Below, one piece after another: positions 16,709 to 26,888 of a stretch of 64,000 bases of DNA. Below the pieces are notes generated by a model. The model made no database searches. It was not told where the DNA came from and worked only from the letters and a program-made list of their open reading frames with translations. The first letter of the stretch is position 1. The number at the start of each line of letters is the position of its first letter. Source of the DNA: Saccharicrinis fermentans DSM 9555 = JCM 21142 (GTDB lineage Bacteria; Bacteroidota; Bacteroidia; Bacteroidales; Marinilabiliaceae); contig NZ_KI912107.1 of the NCBI RefSeq assembly GCF_000517085.1, positions 1,922,398 to 1,986,397 of the forward strand, written 5' to 3'. Both the position numbers and the translations under genes were made by a program.

Positions 16709-19378
16709 CTAATCTATTAAAATATTATACCCCGAAGGATATTCCTTTTCCTGCGTGTTGTCCTTTTGAATAAGTACAGGCGCATCGGCCGAATAATACA
16801 ATTTTCCATCCACAGCGCGAAGCTCTGCAGAAACCGTTGCCCCTACAGCTTGTAATTGATAGTTACCTATTTTTATTTTTTTACCCCTACCCAAATACAA
16901 ATATTCAAAGCGCTCCTTATTTTGTGAACATATACCAAAAGAACCTTGAAATTCAAGATCTTTGGAAGCTTTATAGACTTGATCATCTATTGCATTAAAG
17001 ACGTGTTGGGTACTTCCATTTTTAGATCTTACTTTAACACAAACAAAACAATCCTGACGAACAACCTTTTGGATTTCAGAAATCGATTTCTCGCCTTCAT
17101 TATAAGCTTCAAAAACAGCCACAAACGGACTATTTTTGGCATTATTATTTGTCTGTCGTACGATTAAAGTTGGTGTATTCTGAGGCGCCTTATTCATCTG
17201 TCCTGGTGTAACATCCTCTCGAATAGTTGTAGGAGGTGCATCCACCAAATATACTTGACGGTTAACTTGTCCCATCATCCACATATCAGTATACAGAGCA
17301 GGAGACACATCTCCAATATGCCATTGAACAACAAAATCATTGGAGAATGCTACTTTTCTTTGATTTTTAAAATATTCGTACATTGAGCTATATGCTGTTC
17401 CTAAATCATTTACCTTTTTAAGATTCAAAGCTTTACCATCGGCATCCAACAAAGTAGCAGTATTACCTAAATTATGATGTATATAATCGTTATCATCCTG
17501 ATCAGAACGAAAAATATCCACATAATAACCCGAAGTTTCAGAAGTACGAACCATTGCCACCAACCTACGTTTTTCAGCGGCACTCACATCGGCAAATGAA
17601 CAATTTGGAGATGTTTCTTCTCGGTTATAAAAACTATGATCATCTACCTTCGGATCCATAGCCTCAACAGTAATAGGACCCTTGGTATAACCAGGTACAA
17701 TCGTATTAGCTCCTGTTGCACCATGGTAATATTTAAAATCAGGAGTCCAATAGGATTCATAGGCAGCACCATCTGGTGCCAAAGCCCATCCCTTTCCATA
17801 AAACTGCAAGGCCAAACCATTGTCGGACAAATGAGAACCTTTACGTCCCCCATATAGCGTAAACATCATGCCCTTCTCTTCGTCATTTTTATTTTTCATA
17901 ATAATATGGCGATGAAATGGCGAATAAGCGGCACGATGAAAAGGGAGGTCACTAGACGAACCCACCAAGGGTTTATTAAGACAAAGCCCCTCAACCCCCA
18001 AGTGTTCCCTACTATACTGTCCTGAGTTGACGGCCTTTCTGATGACGGCAGAAACCGTTTTTGCATTGTCCATATCCCCTTCAAGTGTATAATAAGTCAA
18101 GAGATTTTCAAAAACAGATATATTAGACGGACCACCGCGCATATCTCCAAAAACAACCAGATTTCCTCGTGCATCCAACCATCCCAGGTTCCCCATAGCG
18201 GCCTTAGGAATAATAGGATACTCAGCCATGGTATTTACACCATTTTTATAAAGCTTTATACCCATTTGCATCACAGTAGGAATCATACTGGAGGCATAAC
18301 CTGGCGACTCCGGCCACAGACCTGTAATAGAGTCATATACACTCATGATATTAGGCAAAGGATCCAGGTAATCCGTTTCTATTTCGGTATAAAAGGGGAT
18401 ATAATACTCACGCCCTTTCCCGTCCTCATAGAAATCATTGGGTTCTAACACCAATATACTATTCATCAGGTGACGGTAGCGATTCACATTCCAATTGCCC
18501 TTTTTACCACCTCGTACCAAATCAATTTCTATAAAACGTTTAAAGACCTCACCTGCCATTTGAGTGGTATTCTTCCCAATTTCTTTGAGGTGAGGGTGTT
18601 CATTTTCACACATATAATCATGCAAAAAATCATAGGTCGATGCTGCCACATCTTGTCTATCGTCATGAATCACTTCATAATCGTAATAACCTAAAATACC
18701 ACCCGGTTCATACCCTCCAGGTCCTTTGGATGATTTTTCAGGATCCAAAGGTGGTTGCATATAATAGGTTCCCAACAACCACGTCCATAAGATATCTGAA
18801 GAAAATTTTGCATATTTTTCGTCCTTGGTCACATAATAGGCAAAAGCCGCTTTCTCGGCCAGTTTAAGGATCTCCATATTGTTTTGACGAATCATATGAC
18901 CGCTCTTCTTGTAGGGTACTAAGACAGGTGTTGGATCTCCACTTGAACGACTAATGCCAAGCATATCTCCGGATTTATTATATGGAATACGGTCTTCCAG
19001 AGGTACATTAACATAATCATTCCAACGACGCATTCCGGGCAGACGAACGGTAGGTACCGGAGCATTTCCTTCGCCGTAATCCCAATCTTGTTTTTTTATA
19101 TAACATTGTGTATAATGAGCTCCCTCTTCCCAATACATAGCCAAACGAGAAACGATCCATTCCGGATCTGATTGATGACGATCTACATAAGGCTGTAACT
19201 CATCTAACATATTAATCCATGAACTTTTAGCCCAATCATGTGAATCAATCTTTTCTAATATTGCATGTTGCTCTTCAGGCGTTGCATAAATAGAAGGATA
19301 AACCTTCCCTTTTTGTTTTGGTGCACAACTACCCATAGCAATGATAACAATGAATAGTAGTATGTTCAATTTATACAT
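16709..19378 (-). CDS. Heparinase II/III-like polysaccharide lyase, lipoprotein
   Basis: Protein of 889 residues from the ATG at 19378. I prefer this to the one at 19408 because it starts directly at the signal MYKLNILLFIVIIAMGSC, whose GSC is a lipobox. The N-terminal half is helical like an (alpha/alpha) toroid (EKAAFAYYVTKDEKYAKFSS, RQDVAASTYDFLHDYM). The C-terminal half is beta-rich with the heparinase II/III-type stretch MFTLYGGRKGSHLSDNGLALQ. Lyases of this fold cleave uronate-containing chains (alginate, heparin, ulvan-type and others) by beta-elimination. The exact PL family was not identified. It sits just downstream of two esterases, which suggests that acylated substrate is deacylated before or during cleavage. 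Confidence 0.7.
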   Translation of the reverse strand: MYKLNILLFIVIIAMGSCAPKQKGKVYPSIYATPEEQHAILEKIDSHDWAKSSWINMLDELQPYVDRHQSDPEWIVSRLAMYWEEGAHYTQCYIKKQDWDYGEGNAPVPTVRLPGMRRWNDYVNVPLEDRIPYNKSGDMLGISRSSGDPTPVLVPYKKSGHMIRQNNMEILKLAEKAAFAYYVTKDEKYAKFSSDILWTWLLGTYYMQPPLDPEKSSKGPGGYEPGGILGYYDYEVIHDDRQDVAASTYDFLHDYMCENEHPHLKEIGKNTTQMAGEVFKRFIEIDLVRGGKKGNWNVNRYRHLMNSILVLEPNDFYEDGKGREYYIPFYTEIETDYLDPLPNIMSVYDSITGLWPESPGYASSMIPTVMQMGIKLYKNGVNTMAEYPIIPKAAMGNLGWLDARGNLVVFGDMRGGPSNISVFENLLTYYTLEGDMDNAKTVSAVIRKAVNSGQYSREHLGVEGLCLNKPLVGSSSDLPFHRAAYSPFHRHIIMKNKNDEEKGMMFTLYGGRKGSHLSDNGLALQFYGKGWALAPDGAAYESYWTPDFKYYHGATGANTIVPGYTKGPITVEAMDPKVDDHSFYNREETSPNCSFADVSAAEKRRLVAMVRTSETSGYYVDIFRSDQDDNDYIHHNLGNTATLLDADGKALNLKKVNDLGTAYSSMYEYFKNQRKVAFSNDFVVQWHIGDVSPALYTDMWMMGQVNRQVYLVDAPPTTIREDVTPGQMNKAPQNTPTLIVRQTNNNAKNSPFVAVFEAYNEGEKSISEIQKVVRQDCFVCVKVRSKNGSTQHVFNAIDDQVYKASKDLEFQGSFGICSQNKERFEYLYLGRGKKIKIGNYQLQAVGATVSAELRAVDGKLYYSADAPVLIQKDNTQEKEYPSGYNILID

Positions 19379-19439
19379 ATTATCTCGTAATAATTTATGA
19401 ATTAGCAAATGCTATTTTTTTGAAGCATTTAACCTTGAC

Positions 19440-20252
19440 TTACCTTTTAAAAAAATCGTTAAAAAAATACAGATGGTACTTTATGGAATTTGCCCAATAG
19501 GCATTTGTATGTCCTCCAGGTCGTTCAATATAATCATGAGGAATATTACGTTCCAACAGCTTTTTATGCATTCTTTTATTGGCATCATAAAAAAAATCAC
19601 TCACCCCACAATCAAAAATCAATTTCAAACTATTTCTTTGTAACAAGTGTACCATGTTAATCACAGTATTTTCTTCCCATACAGACTTATTTTCCGCCAA
19701 GCTTCCTAAACGTTTTGAAATATCCCAATTATTCGGAAAGGGTAAGATATCCAATCCTCCACTGGTACTTCCTGCCGCCCCCCATATGTCCAAGTTTCTA
19801 AAAGAAAGATAAAAGGCTCCATGCCCACCCATACTAAATCCGGTAATGGCACGCCCTTCTTTATTTTTTACGGTATGATAATTATTGTCCACTTCAGGCA
19901 CCACTTCTTGTGTTATATACGTTTCAAATTGCATCTCCTTATCAACGGGACTATTAAAATACCAACTTGTTTTTCCACCTTCAGGACATATCAAAATAAA
20001 GTCATACTGATCGGCATACTTAGGTAAATCAGGCACTTTTTTTAGCCATGCCATAAAATCGCCTCCTGCACCATGTAATAAATACACCACAGGATAAGCC
20101 TTTTGCTTACTAGAATAACCATCGGGTGTAATCACCAAATTAGGTAAGGTTTTACCCATACTCTTACTATAAACCATCAAGGTATCAATGTTTGCTGCCT
20201 TAGAACAAACAAATACAAAAAGTATCCAACTTAATATAATAATTCGTCTCAT
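19440..20252 (-). CDS. Secreted alpha/beta-hydrolase esterase (CE1-like)
   Basis: Protein of 270 residues with a signal peptide (MRRIIILSWILFVFVCSKAA). It has an esterase-D/feruloyl-esterase-like fold: PVVYLLHGAGGD (oxyanion side), nucleophile Ser140 in TGFSMGGHG, and a late His in PGGHTNAYW. Such enzymes remove acetyl or aromatic acyl groups from polysaccharides. Its start codon overlaps the stop of the upstream SGNH gene by 4 bp (ATGA), so the two esterases are translationally coupled. The acyl group is unknown. Confidence 0.85.
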   Translation of the reverse strand: MRRIIILSWILFVFVCSKAANIDTLMVYSKSMGKTLPNLVITPDGYSSKQKAYPVVYLLHGAGGDFMAWLKKVPDLPKYADQYDFILICPEGGKTSWYFNSPVDKEMQFETYITQEVVPEVDNNYHTVKNKEGRAITGFSMGGHGAFYLSFRNLDIWGAAGSTSGGLDILPFPNNWDISKRLGSLAENKSVWEENTVINMVHLLQRNSLKLIFDCGVSDFFYDANKRMHKKLLERNIPHDYIERPGGHTNAYWANSIKYHLYFFNDFFKR

Positions 20253-20950
20253 TTTCTTCTTTTTTTACTGATTGCTTTGTCAATTGCATCATCAAACATT
20301 TTCCCCATCAATTGATAACCTTGAAAATTAGGGTGAACTCCATCTGGTGAAAGTTCTTTTTTTAATCCCTTATTTTCATTCACCATCAGAGAATAACAAT
20401 CGATATAAGTAATCTTATTCTTTTTTGCATATGCCTTCAATAATTTATTAAGCTCTACAATTTTCTCTGCGGGTTTGATTTCCTTTCGCCACTTATATTG
20501 TACGGCAGGTAGAACAGAACACAACACCACTTTAATTTGATGGGCTTGTGCAAGCTCAATCATAGAAAAAATATTACCGGCAATCTGCTCTATGGTAATA
20601 GGCCCTTTGTTTTGTGCTATGTCGTTAGTCCCAGCCAAAATAACAACCACTTTAGGGCTAAGATTTATTACATCAGAACGAAAACGTAATAACATTTGAG
20701 AAGTCACTTGACCACTAATACCACGGTTAATATAGGGTTTATCCTTCCAAAACAATGAATCTCTGATCCCCCACTTTTCGGTGATGGAGTTACCCATAAA
20801 AACCACTCTTGCTTCCCTTTTATCAGGTGCCTTAAGTTTTACATTTGCCTCCTGATAACGATGTAGATTAGCCCAGTCTGCATCCTGAGCCGTCACAGTG
20901 TTTGCCAGCACTAATAAAAATAATACCAATGCCACTTTCAAATTTTTCAT
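20249..20950 (-). CDS. Secreted SGNH/GDSL-type esterase
   Basis: Protein of 233 residues with a signal peptide (MKNLKVALVLFLLVLANTVTA). All four SGNH blocks are visible: FMGNSITEKW (nucleophile Ser55), INRGISGQVTSQ (Gly), ILAGTNDIAQ (Asn109) and LSPDGVHPNFQGY (Asp/His). The family covers acetylesterases and carbohydrate deacylases such as rhamnogalacturonan acetylesterase and platelet-activating-factor acetylhydrolase-like enzymes. It overlaps the CE1-like gene by 4 bp and is likely a partner in removing acyl groups. Confidence 0.88.
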   Translation of the reverse strand: MKNLKVALVLFLLVLANTVTAQDADWANLHRYQEANVKLKAPDKREARVVFMGNSITEKWGIRDSLFWKDKPYINRGISGQVTSQMLLRFRSDVINLSPKVVVILAGTNDIAQNKGPITIEQIAGNIFSMIELAQAHQIKVVLCSVLPAVQYKWRKEIKPAEKIVELNKLLKAYAKKNKITYIDCYSLMVNENKGLKKELSPDGVHPNFQGYQLMGKMFDDAIDKAISKKRRK

Positions 20951-21012
20951 GTATTTAAATTTAATTTTTAATCTTCATTTTACATATGTGAAGTTTTAAT
21001 ATAAACATGCAT

Positions 21013-23691
21013 TCACCGAACTACAAAATTAGCCTCTTCAAATATAAGCCCCTCTTTATCAGACACTCCCTGCACATTTACCAAATAACGTCCTTTTACA
21101 TCTCCATTATAAAATTCAATAGTGGCCCTGCCACAAGAATCTGTTTTTAGATTATTTTCCCAAAGTACAGTAATTCGATTGTCAGGAACAGGACTGTTTA
21201 TTTCGTCCTTTATGGAATATTTAGGACTATAATACTTATACACTCTACCATATCGATTAGAAGTAAATTTATTTCTCTTTTCTTTCGCTTCCACATTTAC
21301 ATTACTTCCTTTTTTTGTCCATATCATTAAAGCTCCGTCCTGAGCTCCATCCAATTCTGAAGATACAACACCTCCTTTAACGTAAGCTATTCCTTCGATC
21401 AAATCGCTGGATAAAAATGCAATCTCACTAAAAGTAGCGTCGTTCAATTGAATTTCGTTCAATACAATAGGAATAGAAATATACTTACCTCCCGAAGGTT
21501 TTATAACCCTGTCATTTTCAATATATAAACCGGCACCCAACTGATTTACCAAACTTTCCATATCCAATAATTCACCGCCCAAATCATCTTCTGTCAACAA
21601 GTATGTACTTCCCGCACTATATTTTCTAAGACTTTCTTCTAATCTATTTCTCGATCTATTTCCCATAACAAATATTTCTGCTATATATTTGGTATCCCAA
21701 AGCTTGAACAAAGAATCGGTCTTTCCTGGTTTTTCATATAAGTCCACCTTATGACGGTGCACATGTGGCAGTAATTCATCATAAAAGAATTGCACCACAC
21801 TGTCACGTTTTTCCAGCTCCTTATCCTCCATGCTAATCTTAACTCTGGATAATTCATTATTTCTTTCTGCTGAAATAATAATGGAAGGACTTAACTTCTC
21901 TGAAAACTCCGGTTTAATCCAAAACCGACCATTCTCATCTGTTTTAGACTCACTCATTGTTATGCTTCGGCCCAAACTTAATACATCTATTGGAGCATAA
22001 GGCACACCTTTTTTCCCCTTGGTAACCATCCCTCGATAAAGATCGTAATTATAGTATGCATAATCAGCTTTCAGTTTATGACATAATTCATAATACCAAT
22101 TGAATTTTCGCCATCCATGGGTAAGCATCAACAAATCACTTCTATACTCATTGAGTTTTTCATTTACTTTTACATCAAAATATTGCTCTGGATGATAGAC
22201 GGCAGAAGACAACTCTGACCTAAAGATGCAATAGTCTCGTATATCTGGAATTGGTAAAAAGGAATGGATACCCTCGCTAATGTGCGTAACAGCAAGCGAT
22301 AGATTAGCCTTTACAGGCAGACTATCCTTCGACATAACCCTTAAATCCACAACACCTTTGCCGCGTGCTACCATCGTTTTAGCGTTCAAATGAAGATCCA
22401 CTTTTGCATTGCTTTTAGGAGATATAAAAATCAATCTTTCTGCAAACGGTTCACCTCCTTTATCAAATAAGGTAAGTTTTGCGATACCATTGGGTAAGTC
22501 TTTTTTTGAGAACGAGAACATCTTTTCGTTATCTAACTTGATGCTTTGTGTACCTAAAACAAATCCATCCATCTGCCAAACAGCAGTTACATCTACTACA
22601 CCATCAAAATTCTTTGCTACTTTAAAAATAACATTCTCGTTTTGTGAACCTAAGTACGACAATGCAAAACCCTTTTCCAACACAACTGGAAATTCAATTT
22701 TTTGTGCACAATCAAGCGGATTTTTGATCAGCATCCTGTACTTTTCTCCCACATTGGGAATCATCATAAATTTCCCCATTCCTTGATGTGCTGTATTGAA
22801 ACTTGTAACGATAGTACCTTGTGAATCAATAATATCACCCGAGATATCAATAGGAACACCATGGTCATCCACACTTCTAAATGCAACAATTTGCATTAAT
22901 CCAGCTACTAGATCTCCTCCTTCGGGCAACAACTGGACATCGATGGCCTGCTGAAGAGACAAAGCATAAGTATTTTCACGATAAGGTGTTTCAGCACTTA
23001 TTGTCTGGAATTGAATTGTTAAAGGCAAATTACTACGTTGTTGAGATGGATACGAAAAATGAAGAAAAGAAAGTCCCTGATCATTCGACTTCATTTTGCC
23101 TCCATCCAGTTTATAATCTCCATCAAAAATAGAATATTTAAAGTCCATATTTTGATAAGGTTGATAATACTTATCATAGGTAAACACCTGCATTTCCACC
23201 TGATCATCCGGCTTGTAAAAAGCACGATTAAAACCAAATGAAAAATTATACTTGTTCTTTTTACTTGCCACCACTTCTATTGAAGTTCTAAACATATAAT
23301 CCAGAGGTTGGTTAAGCATATTAGAACCATACGCTACCAACTCAAATTTACCTTCCCCAACTGACGAGGATATCGGAATTTGTCCTTCTGCTGTACCATC
23401 AAATATTAGGAACTGAGAGGATTTCACTACCTCCTTTTTACTATTCAATAAGGCCACAATCATCGTTTGAGATATGTCGCTGGCCTGTTGTAAAGGTCCT
23501 TGTACACTATATCCTTTAAACCAAATAGTATCTGTATCCCTGTATTTAGTTTTATTCAAATGCAAAAACAAGCGTTGCTTAACAGGCAAGCCTTTTAACT
23601 TTTCATTATAAAGCCGACTTAAAACTATATTTTCTTGTCCATAAATAAACAAGCTTACAAAAAATAAAATACAAGTAAACAGGTAGTACAT
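21013..23691 (-). CDS. Large secreted MG2-like / TonB-plug-like protein of unknown function
   Basis: Protein of 892 residues with a signal peptide (YLFTCILFFVSLFIYGQ). The start LPVKQRLFLHLNKTKYRDTDTIWFKGY resembles the MG2 (macroglobulin-like) domains found in many Bacteroidota envelope proteins. The middle is beta-rich. The last third contains a plug-like segment (IVLNEIQLNDATFSEIAF...GALMIWTKKG) reminiscent of TonB-dependent receptor plugs, but no barrel follows. It ends with an Ig-like tail (RATIEFYNGDVKGRYLVNVQG). A structural or surface-adhesion role is possible and nothing catalytic is seen. It begins a transcription unit separated by a strong hairpin (23719-23752) from the GH39 unit upstream. 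Confidence 0.6.
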   Translation of the reverse strand: MYYLFTCILFFVSLFIYGQENIVLSRLYNEKLKGLPVKQRLFLHLNKTKYRDTDTIWFKGYSVQGPLQQASDISQTMIVALLNSKKEVVKSSQFLIFDGTAEGQIPISSSVGEGKFELVAYGSNMLNQPLDYMFRTSIEVVASKKNKYNFSFGFNRAFYKPDDQVEMQVFTYDKYYQPYQNMDFKYSIFDGDYKLDGGKMKSNDQGLSFLHFSYPSQQRSNLPLTIQFQTISAETPYRENTYALSLQQAIDVQLLPEGGDLVAGLMQIVAFRSVDDHGVPIDISGDIIDSQGTIVTSFNTAHQGMGKFMMIPNVGEKYRMLIKNPLDCAQKIEFPVVLEKGFALSYLGSQNENVIFKVAKNFDGVVDVTAVWQMDGFVLGTQSIKLDNEKMFSFSKKDLPNGIAKLTLFDKGGEPFAERLIFISPKSNAKVDLHLNAKTMVARGKGVVDLRVMSKDSLPVKANLSLAVTHISEGIHSFLPIPDIRDYCIFRSELSSAVYHPEQYFDVKVNEKLNEYRSDLLMLTHGWRKFNWYYELCHKLKADYAYYNYDLYRGMVTKGKKGVPYAPIDVLSLGRSITMSESKTDENGRFWIKPEFSEKLSPSIIISAERNNELSRVKISMEDKELEKRDSVVQFFYDELLPHVHRHKVDLYEKPGKTDSLFKLWDTKYIAEIFVMGNRSRNRLEESLRKYSAGSTYLLTEDDLGGELLDMESLVNQLGAGLYIENDRVIKPSGGKYISIPIVLNEIQLNDATFSEIAFLSSDLIEGIAYVKGGVVSSELDGAQDGALMIWTKKGSNVNVEAKEKRNKFTSNRYGRVYKYYSPKYSIKDEINSPVPDNRITVLWENNLKTDSCGRATIEFYNGDVKGRYLVNVQGVSDKEGLIFEEANFVVR

Positions 23692-23718
23692 TGAACCAAA
23701 ATTAATTATTGAGATAAC

Positions 23719-23752
23719 AAGCCTAAGCTGCTTTAAATTGCAGCTTAGGCTT
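23719..23752 (-). terminator. Strong hairpin between GH39 and the MG2-like gene
   Basis: Perfect 13-bp stem AAGCCTAAGCTGC / GCAGCTTAGGCTT with an 8-nt loop TTTAAATT. It lies 31 bp after the GH39 stop. The U-run on the minus strand is poor, so it may be an RNA-stability element instead. Confidence 0.65.
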
Positions 23753-23783
23753 TGGTTTAACTTTACTATAATCTTTACACACC

Positions 23784-25424
23784 CTAGTTTATTTGTTCAA
23801 TCAGCACCAAACTCCAGGGGTCCAATGTGCGATCAATCACTAGTTCTCCTTTTATATTAACAGTTAGCAGTTCCGTTTTTAAGTTATCTGCATACTTTTT
23901 CATGACTTTAATTTGCTCACGAGTTGGAGGTTCTGGTTTTCCCATCTTTTCCCAGTAATTATAAATATTACCATGCTCTTTATCCAATGTTTCAATTTTA
24001 AACTGAGTTCCGGGTCTCAAATCAGTTATCGTAAAATTAAGCTGACGAGCTTTTCCCTCTTCATATTTTTCTATTTTCTTAATACTTGCGGGAACGGCAT
24101 CATAATGATCTTCGGGATAATTATAAGCCAGAGCAACCACTTTCCCGTTACCTAATTTACGACTCACGAATAAATAATCATTCTTAAACAACTTTTCATC
24201 TCCCAGCTGATTCAGCAATCTATAGGCATGATAAGAAGGCTTCACCAATCCCTGATAGTTAATCATTCCAAAGCCACCATGAAAGATACTCGCTCCTCCT
24301 CCTTTTTCTTCAAAAATATCTGTAAATGTCCAAAAGGCCAATGAGTTGGTTAAGCCAATACAATCCAGGTTAACCTTGGTAATATATGCTGCCGGCGGAA
24401 GAAAATCATGCATGGCATCCCTACTATTAGGACTTGTATTCCATTCTGTTAAATGTATTTCAGCATCCGGATACGCACTTTTAGCAATTACCTTGTTTAA
24501 CCACTGCATATCCATCAAAGTAGAATTCACAAAACGAGAAAAATCTTTTCCTTTACCTGTTCTTGGATCGAAAGGATAATCAGTAGGATAAGGATGTGTA
24601 CTAATAAAATCAACAGGTAATTTTTCATTCTCACAGTATTTAAGAAAATCTTCTATCCATACACCTCTCCATTCCAGGTCATTAATATTTTCAGCTGTAA
24701 ATGTTTTGGTAAATCCCTTCGTATCTTCCTTTTCACCTTCATAGCGTTTATCAGCCACAAAGTTACTAGTTGAGGGTCCCCCCACTCTCAACTGTTGATC
24801 CACAGAGCGGATCGCTTTTACAGATGACTTATATAAAGCAAAATACTGCGATTTTGTTCCATCAAAAAAAGCTCTACTCAGGTTAGGTTCGTTCCAAACC
24901 TCGAAATACCACTTACGAACTTCATCAATCCCATAACGGTCCACAACATGCTGTGCAAAAGCTTTCACCAAATCATGCCATTGTCTTAAATAATCAGGAC
25001 CTGGGGTAACATTGGCCTTCCACCAAAATACGGTTTTAGTTTCCTCAGCTGCAAACTGTTTAGGAAAGAAAGCCAGTTCCACAAAGGGACGTACATTCAT
25101 ATCCAATAAACGATCAAACACATCATCTATATACTGCCAATTATAAACCAACTTGCCATTTTGGCTTATCACAGGAAACATATCATCATGAAAAAGCCCA
25201 TGAAAACGAACATATTCAAATCCGCAATTTTCATGAACCTTTTCCATTTGTTCTAGCCAGCCTGCACGCAATGCTTCATTGGCACGACCCGCCCCCACGC
25301 ATTTACTCCAAAAATGATCGAATTTTTCTCCTTTGTTATCAGCACGTATCGTTATGGTTTCTTGTGCATTTACTAAATGAATAGTTACCCAAACGACGCA
25401 TAATAAATAAGTTCTTAAGTTCAT
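23784..25424 (-). CDS. GH39-family glycoside hydrolase (beta-xylosidase / iduronidase type)
   Basis: Protein of 546 residues with a signal peptide (MNLRTYLLCVVWVTIHLVNA). The TIM barrel shows the clan GH-A pair: acid/base Glu179 in EVWNEPNLS and nucleophile Glu327 in IHLTEWNTS, with the GH39-type opening KCVGAGRANEALR and YVRFHGLFHDD. Known GH39 members are beta-xylosidases, alpha-L-iduronidases and a few other activities; the one here is not decided by sequence. The gene is preceded by a beta-helix protein gene with a 1-bp gap (25426), so the pair is tightly co-transcribed after the large lyase gene. Confidence 0.88.
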   Translation of the reverse strand: MNLRTYLLCVVWVTIHLVNAQETITIRADNKGEKFDHFWSKCVGAGRANEALRAGWLEQMEKVHENCGFEYVRFHGLFHDDMFPVISQNGKLVYNWQYIDDVFDRLLDMNVRPFVELAFFPKQFAAEETKTVFWWKANVTPGPDYLRQWHDLVKAFAQHVVDRYGIDEVRKWYFEVWNEPNLSRAFFDGTKSQYFALYKSSVKAIRSVDQQLRVGGPSTSNFVADKRYEGEKEDTKGFTKTFTAENINDLEWRGVWIEDFLKYCENEKLPVDFISTHPYPTDYPFDPRTGKGKDFSRFVNSTLMDMQWLNKVIAKSAYPDAEIHLTEWNTSPNSRDAMHDFLPPAAYITKVNLDCIGLTNSLAFWTFTDIFEEKGGGASIFHGGFGMINYQGLVKPSYHAYRLLNQLGDEKLFKNDYLFVSRKLGNGKVVALAYNYPEDHYDAVPASIKKIEKYEEGKARQLNFTITDLRPGTQFKIETLDKEHGNIYNYWEKMGKPEPPTREQIKVMKKYADNLKTELLTVNIKGELVIDRTLDPWSLVLIEQIN

Positions 25425-25425
25425 T

Positions 25426-26865
25426 CTATTTAGCTTTTTTTACCATATTACGAACACCATGATCCTCCACTCCACCCACTGAATAAACATGCACATTGGC
25501 ACTTTTTTCAGATAATACAACCGGAAAACCACTTAAATTATTTAACTCAAAATCAGACGCTTTAAAGTTGTTTTGATGGGGAAAATTACCATGCATTAAA
25601 CGAATATTTCCTTTTTCTCCACCCACCTTTATTTTCAAACCTTCTTCCACCAGTTCTGGTGTCCCTCGCAAGGTTATTTTATGGCCAGTTCCACCAATGT
25701 AAGCAACACTTCCCGAACCATTATAATAACCATTCTCAGCTGGTATGATCGTGATATCCGCATGATACCCTTTATCTCTTTCATAGGTACTTGCGTAAAC
25801 AGGTCCATATGCACAATCGGCTTTACAATTGACCACTTCACCAGCACCTAAAGAGTATCCATTTTCACAACCAATGACCACACAGCCTTCCACATATTTC
25901 TTTCCCTTCGCATGGGCAATAGTCACACCCGTTCTCATATTCTTGACAGTACAGTTAAGTATAGTAGGATTATCCGTACCGCGTTTAAAGACTTCACCAT
26001 CCACAATCGTTGTTCCTCCATCATAGGCCCTTATACCAGCCTCACCCAGACTTAACATGTAACCCGGAGGCAATTTATACCCCCATGCAGTCATAAAATC
26101 AACATCAAAAGCAGGTCCCGAAGTTTCGGCTAACATATCATCTGTTTTCCTCATCCTGCCTTCAACCACGCAACCTTCAATAGTAGGATAACTAGCAGCC
26201 TGCATAAAAATGGCATGTCCGTACGAATGATGAATAATAGTACAGTTTTTTGCATGATTTCTCAATCCCCGAATTAAAAACGCGGAATGTTTTTGATGTC
26301 TGATCACATTGTGTTTTCCTTTACCAAAAGCATCTCCATAACCATATGGGAAAGACCCCTTTACGGTCATATGAAAACCTTCAATACGATTATCCCTTCC
26401 ATCCATACACACTCCTAATGCTCCTTTATTGGGCTTATCATATTCTGAACCAACATCAACCATGGTCAGATTTTTCAATACATTATTACTACCTGTAACA
26501 ACAAGTTCATGCACTCTGTAATTCCCAAAACTTTTAAATACTCCGGTTTCTATTTGTAAGGTAACCCCGGTAAAGTCATAGCTACTATTATTCCCGGAAA
26601 AAAGCAAAAGTACCTTGGCTCTATCTTCAAAGTCTGTAATACCAAAGCTTCCTTTTTTAACATCATCCGGAGTAATAACATAAGTACCCGGCTCCATCTT
26701 TAATTCAATATTATCATCATCTAAAAAAGGTAACAATTCAGACAATGAACGCACTAAAACTTGGCTATTTTGTGCATACGCACTACTCATTTTATATAGA
26801 CCTAGTATCATGATAAGAGCTACACACAATACTTTTCGCTGACTCACTAATGATTTATCAAACAT
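25426..26865 (-). CDS. Secreted right-handed beta-helix protein, family not recognised
   Basis: Protein of 479 residues with a signal peptide ending around SSAYAQ. It has clear parallel beta-helix rungs: NVLKNLTMVDVGSEYD, NRIEGFHMTVKGSF, KNCTIIHHSYGHAIFMQAAS, PTIEGCVVEGRM, PTILNCTVKNMRTGVTI and KYVEGCVVIGCENGYSL. The fold is used by polysaccharide lyases (PL1, PL3, PL6, PL9) and by GH28/GH110/GH141-type hydrolases, but no family signature is plain. The gene touches GH39 (1-bp gap) and follows the T9SS-secreted lyase. Substrate and activity are unknown. Confidence 0.65.
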   Translation of the reverse strand: MFDKSLVSQRKVLCVALIMILGLYKMSSAYAQNSQVLVRSLSELLPFLDDDNIELKMEPGTYVITPDDVKKGSFGITDFEDRAKVLLLFSGNNSSYDFTGVTLQIETGVFKSFGNYRVHELVVTGSNNVLKNLTMVDVGSEYDKPNKGALGVCMDGRDNRIEGFHMTVKGSFPYGYGDAFGKGKHNVIRHQKHSAFLIRGLRNHAKNCTIIHHSYGHAIFMQAASYPTIEGCVVEGRMRKTDDMLAETSGPAFDVDFMTAWGYKLPPGYMLSLGEAGIRAYDGGTTIVDGEVFKRGTDNPTILNCTVKNMRTGVTIAHAKGKKYVEGCVVIGCENGYSLGAGEVVNCKADCAYGPVYASTYERDKGYHADITIIPAENGYYNGSGSVAYIGGTGHKITLRGTPELVEEGLKIKVGGEKGNIRLMHGNFPHQNNFKASDFELNNLSGFPVVLSEKSANVHVYSVGGVEDHGVRNMVKKAK

Positions 26866-26888
26866 GTTAATCTCAACTTAAAATTTAA

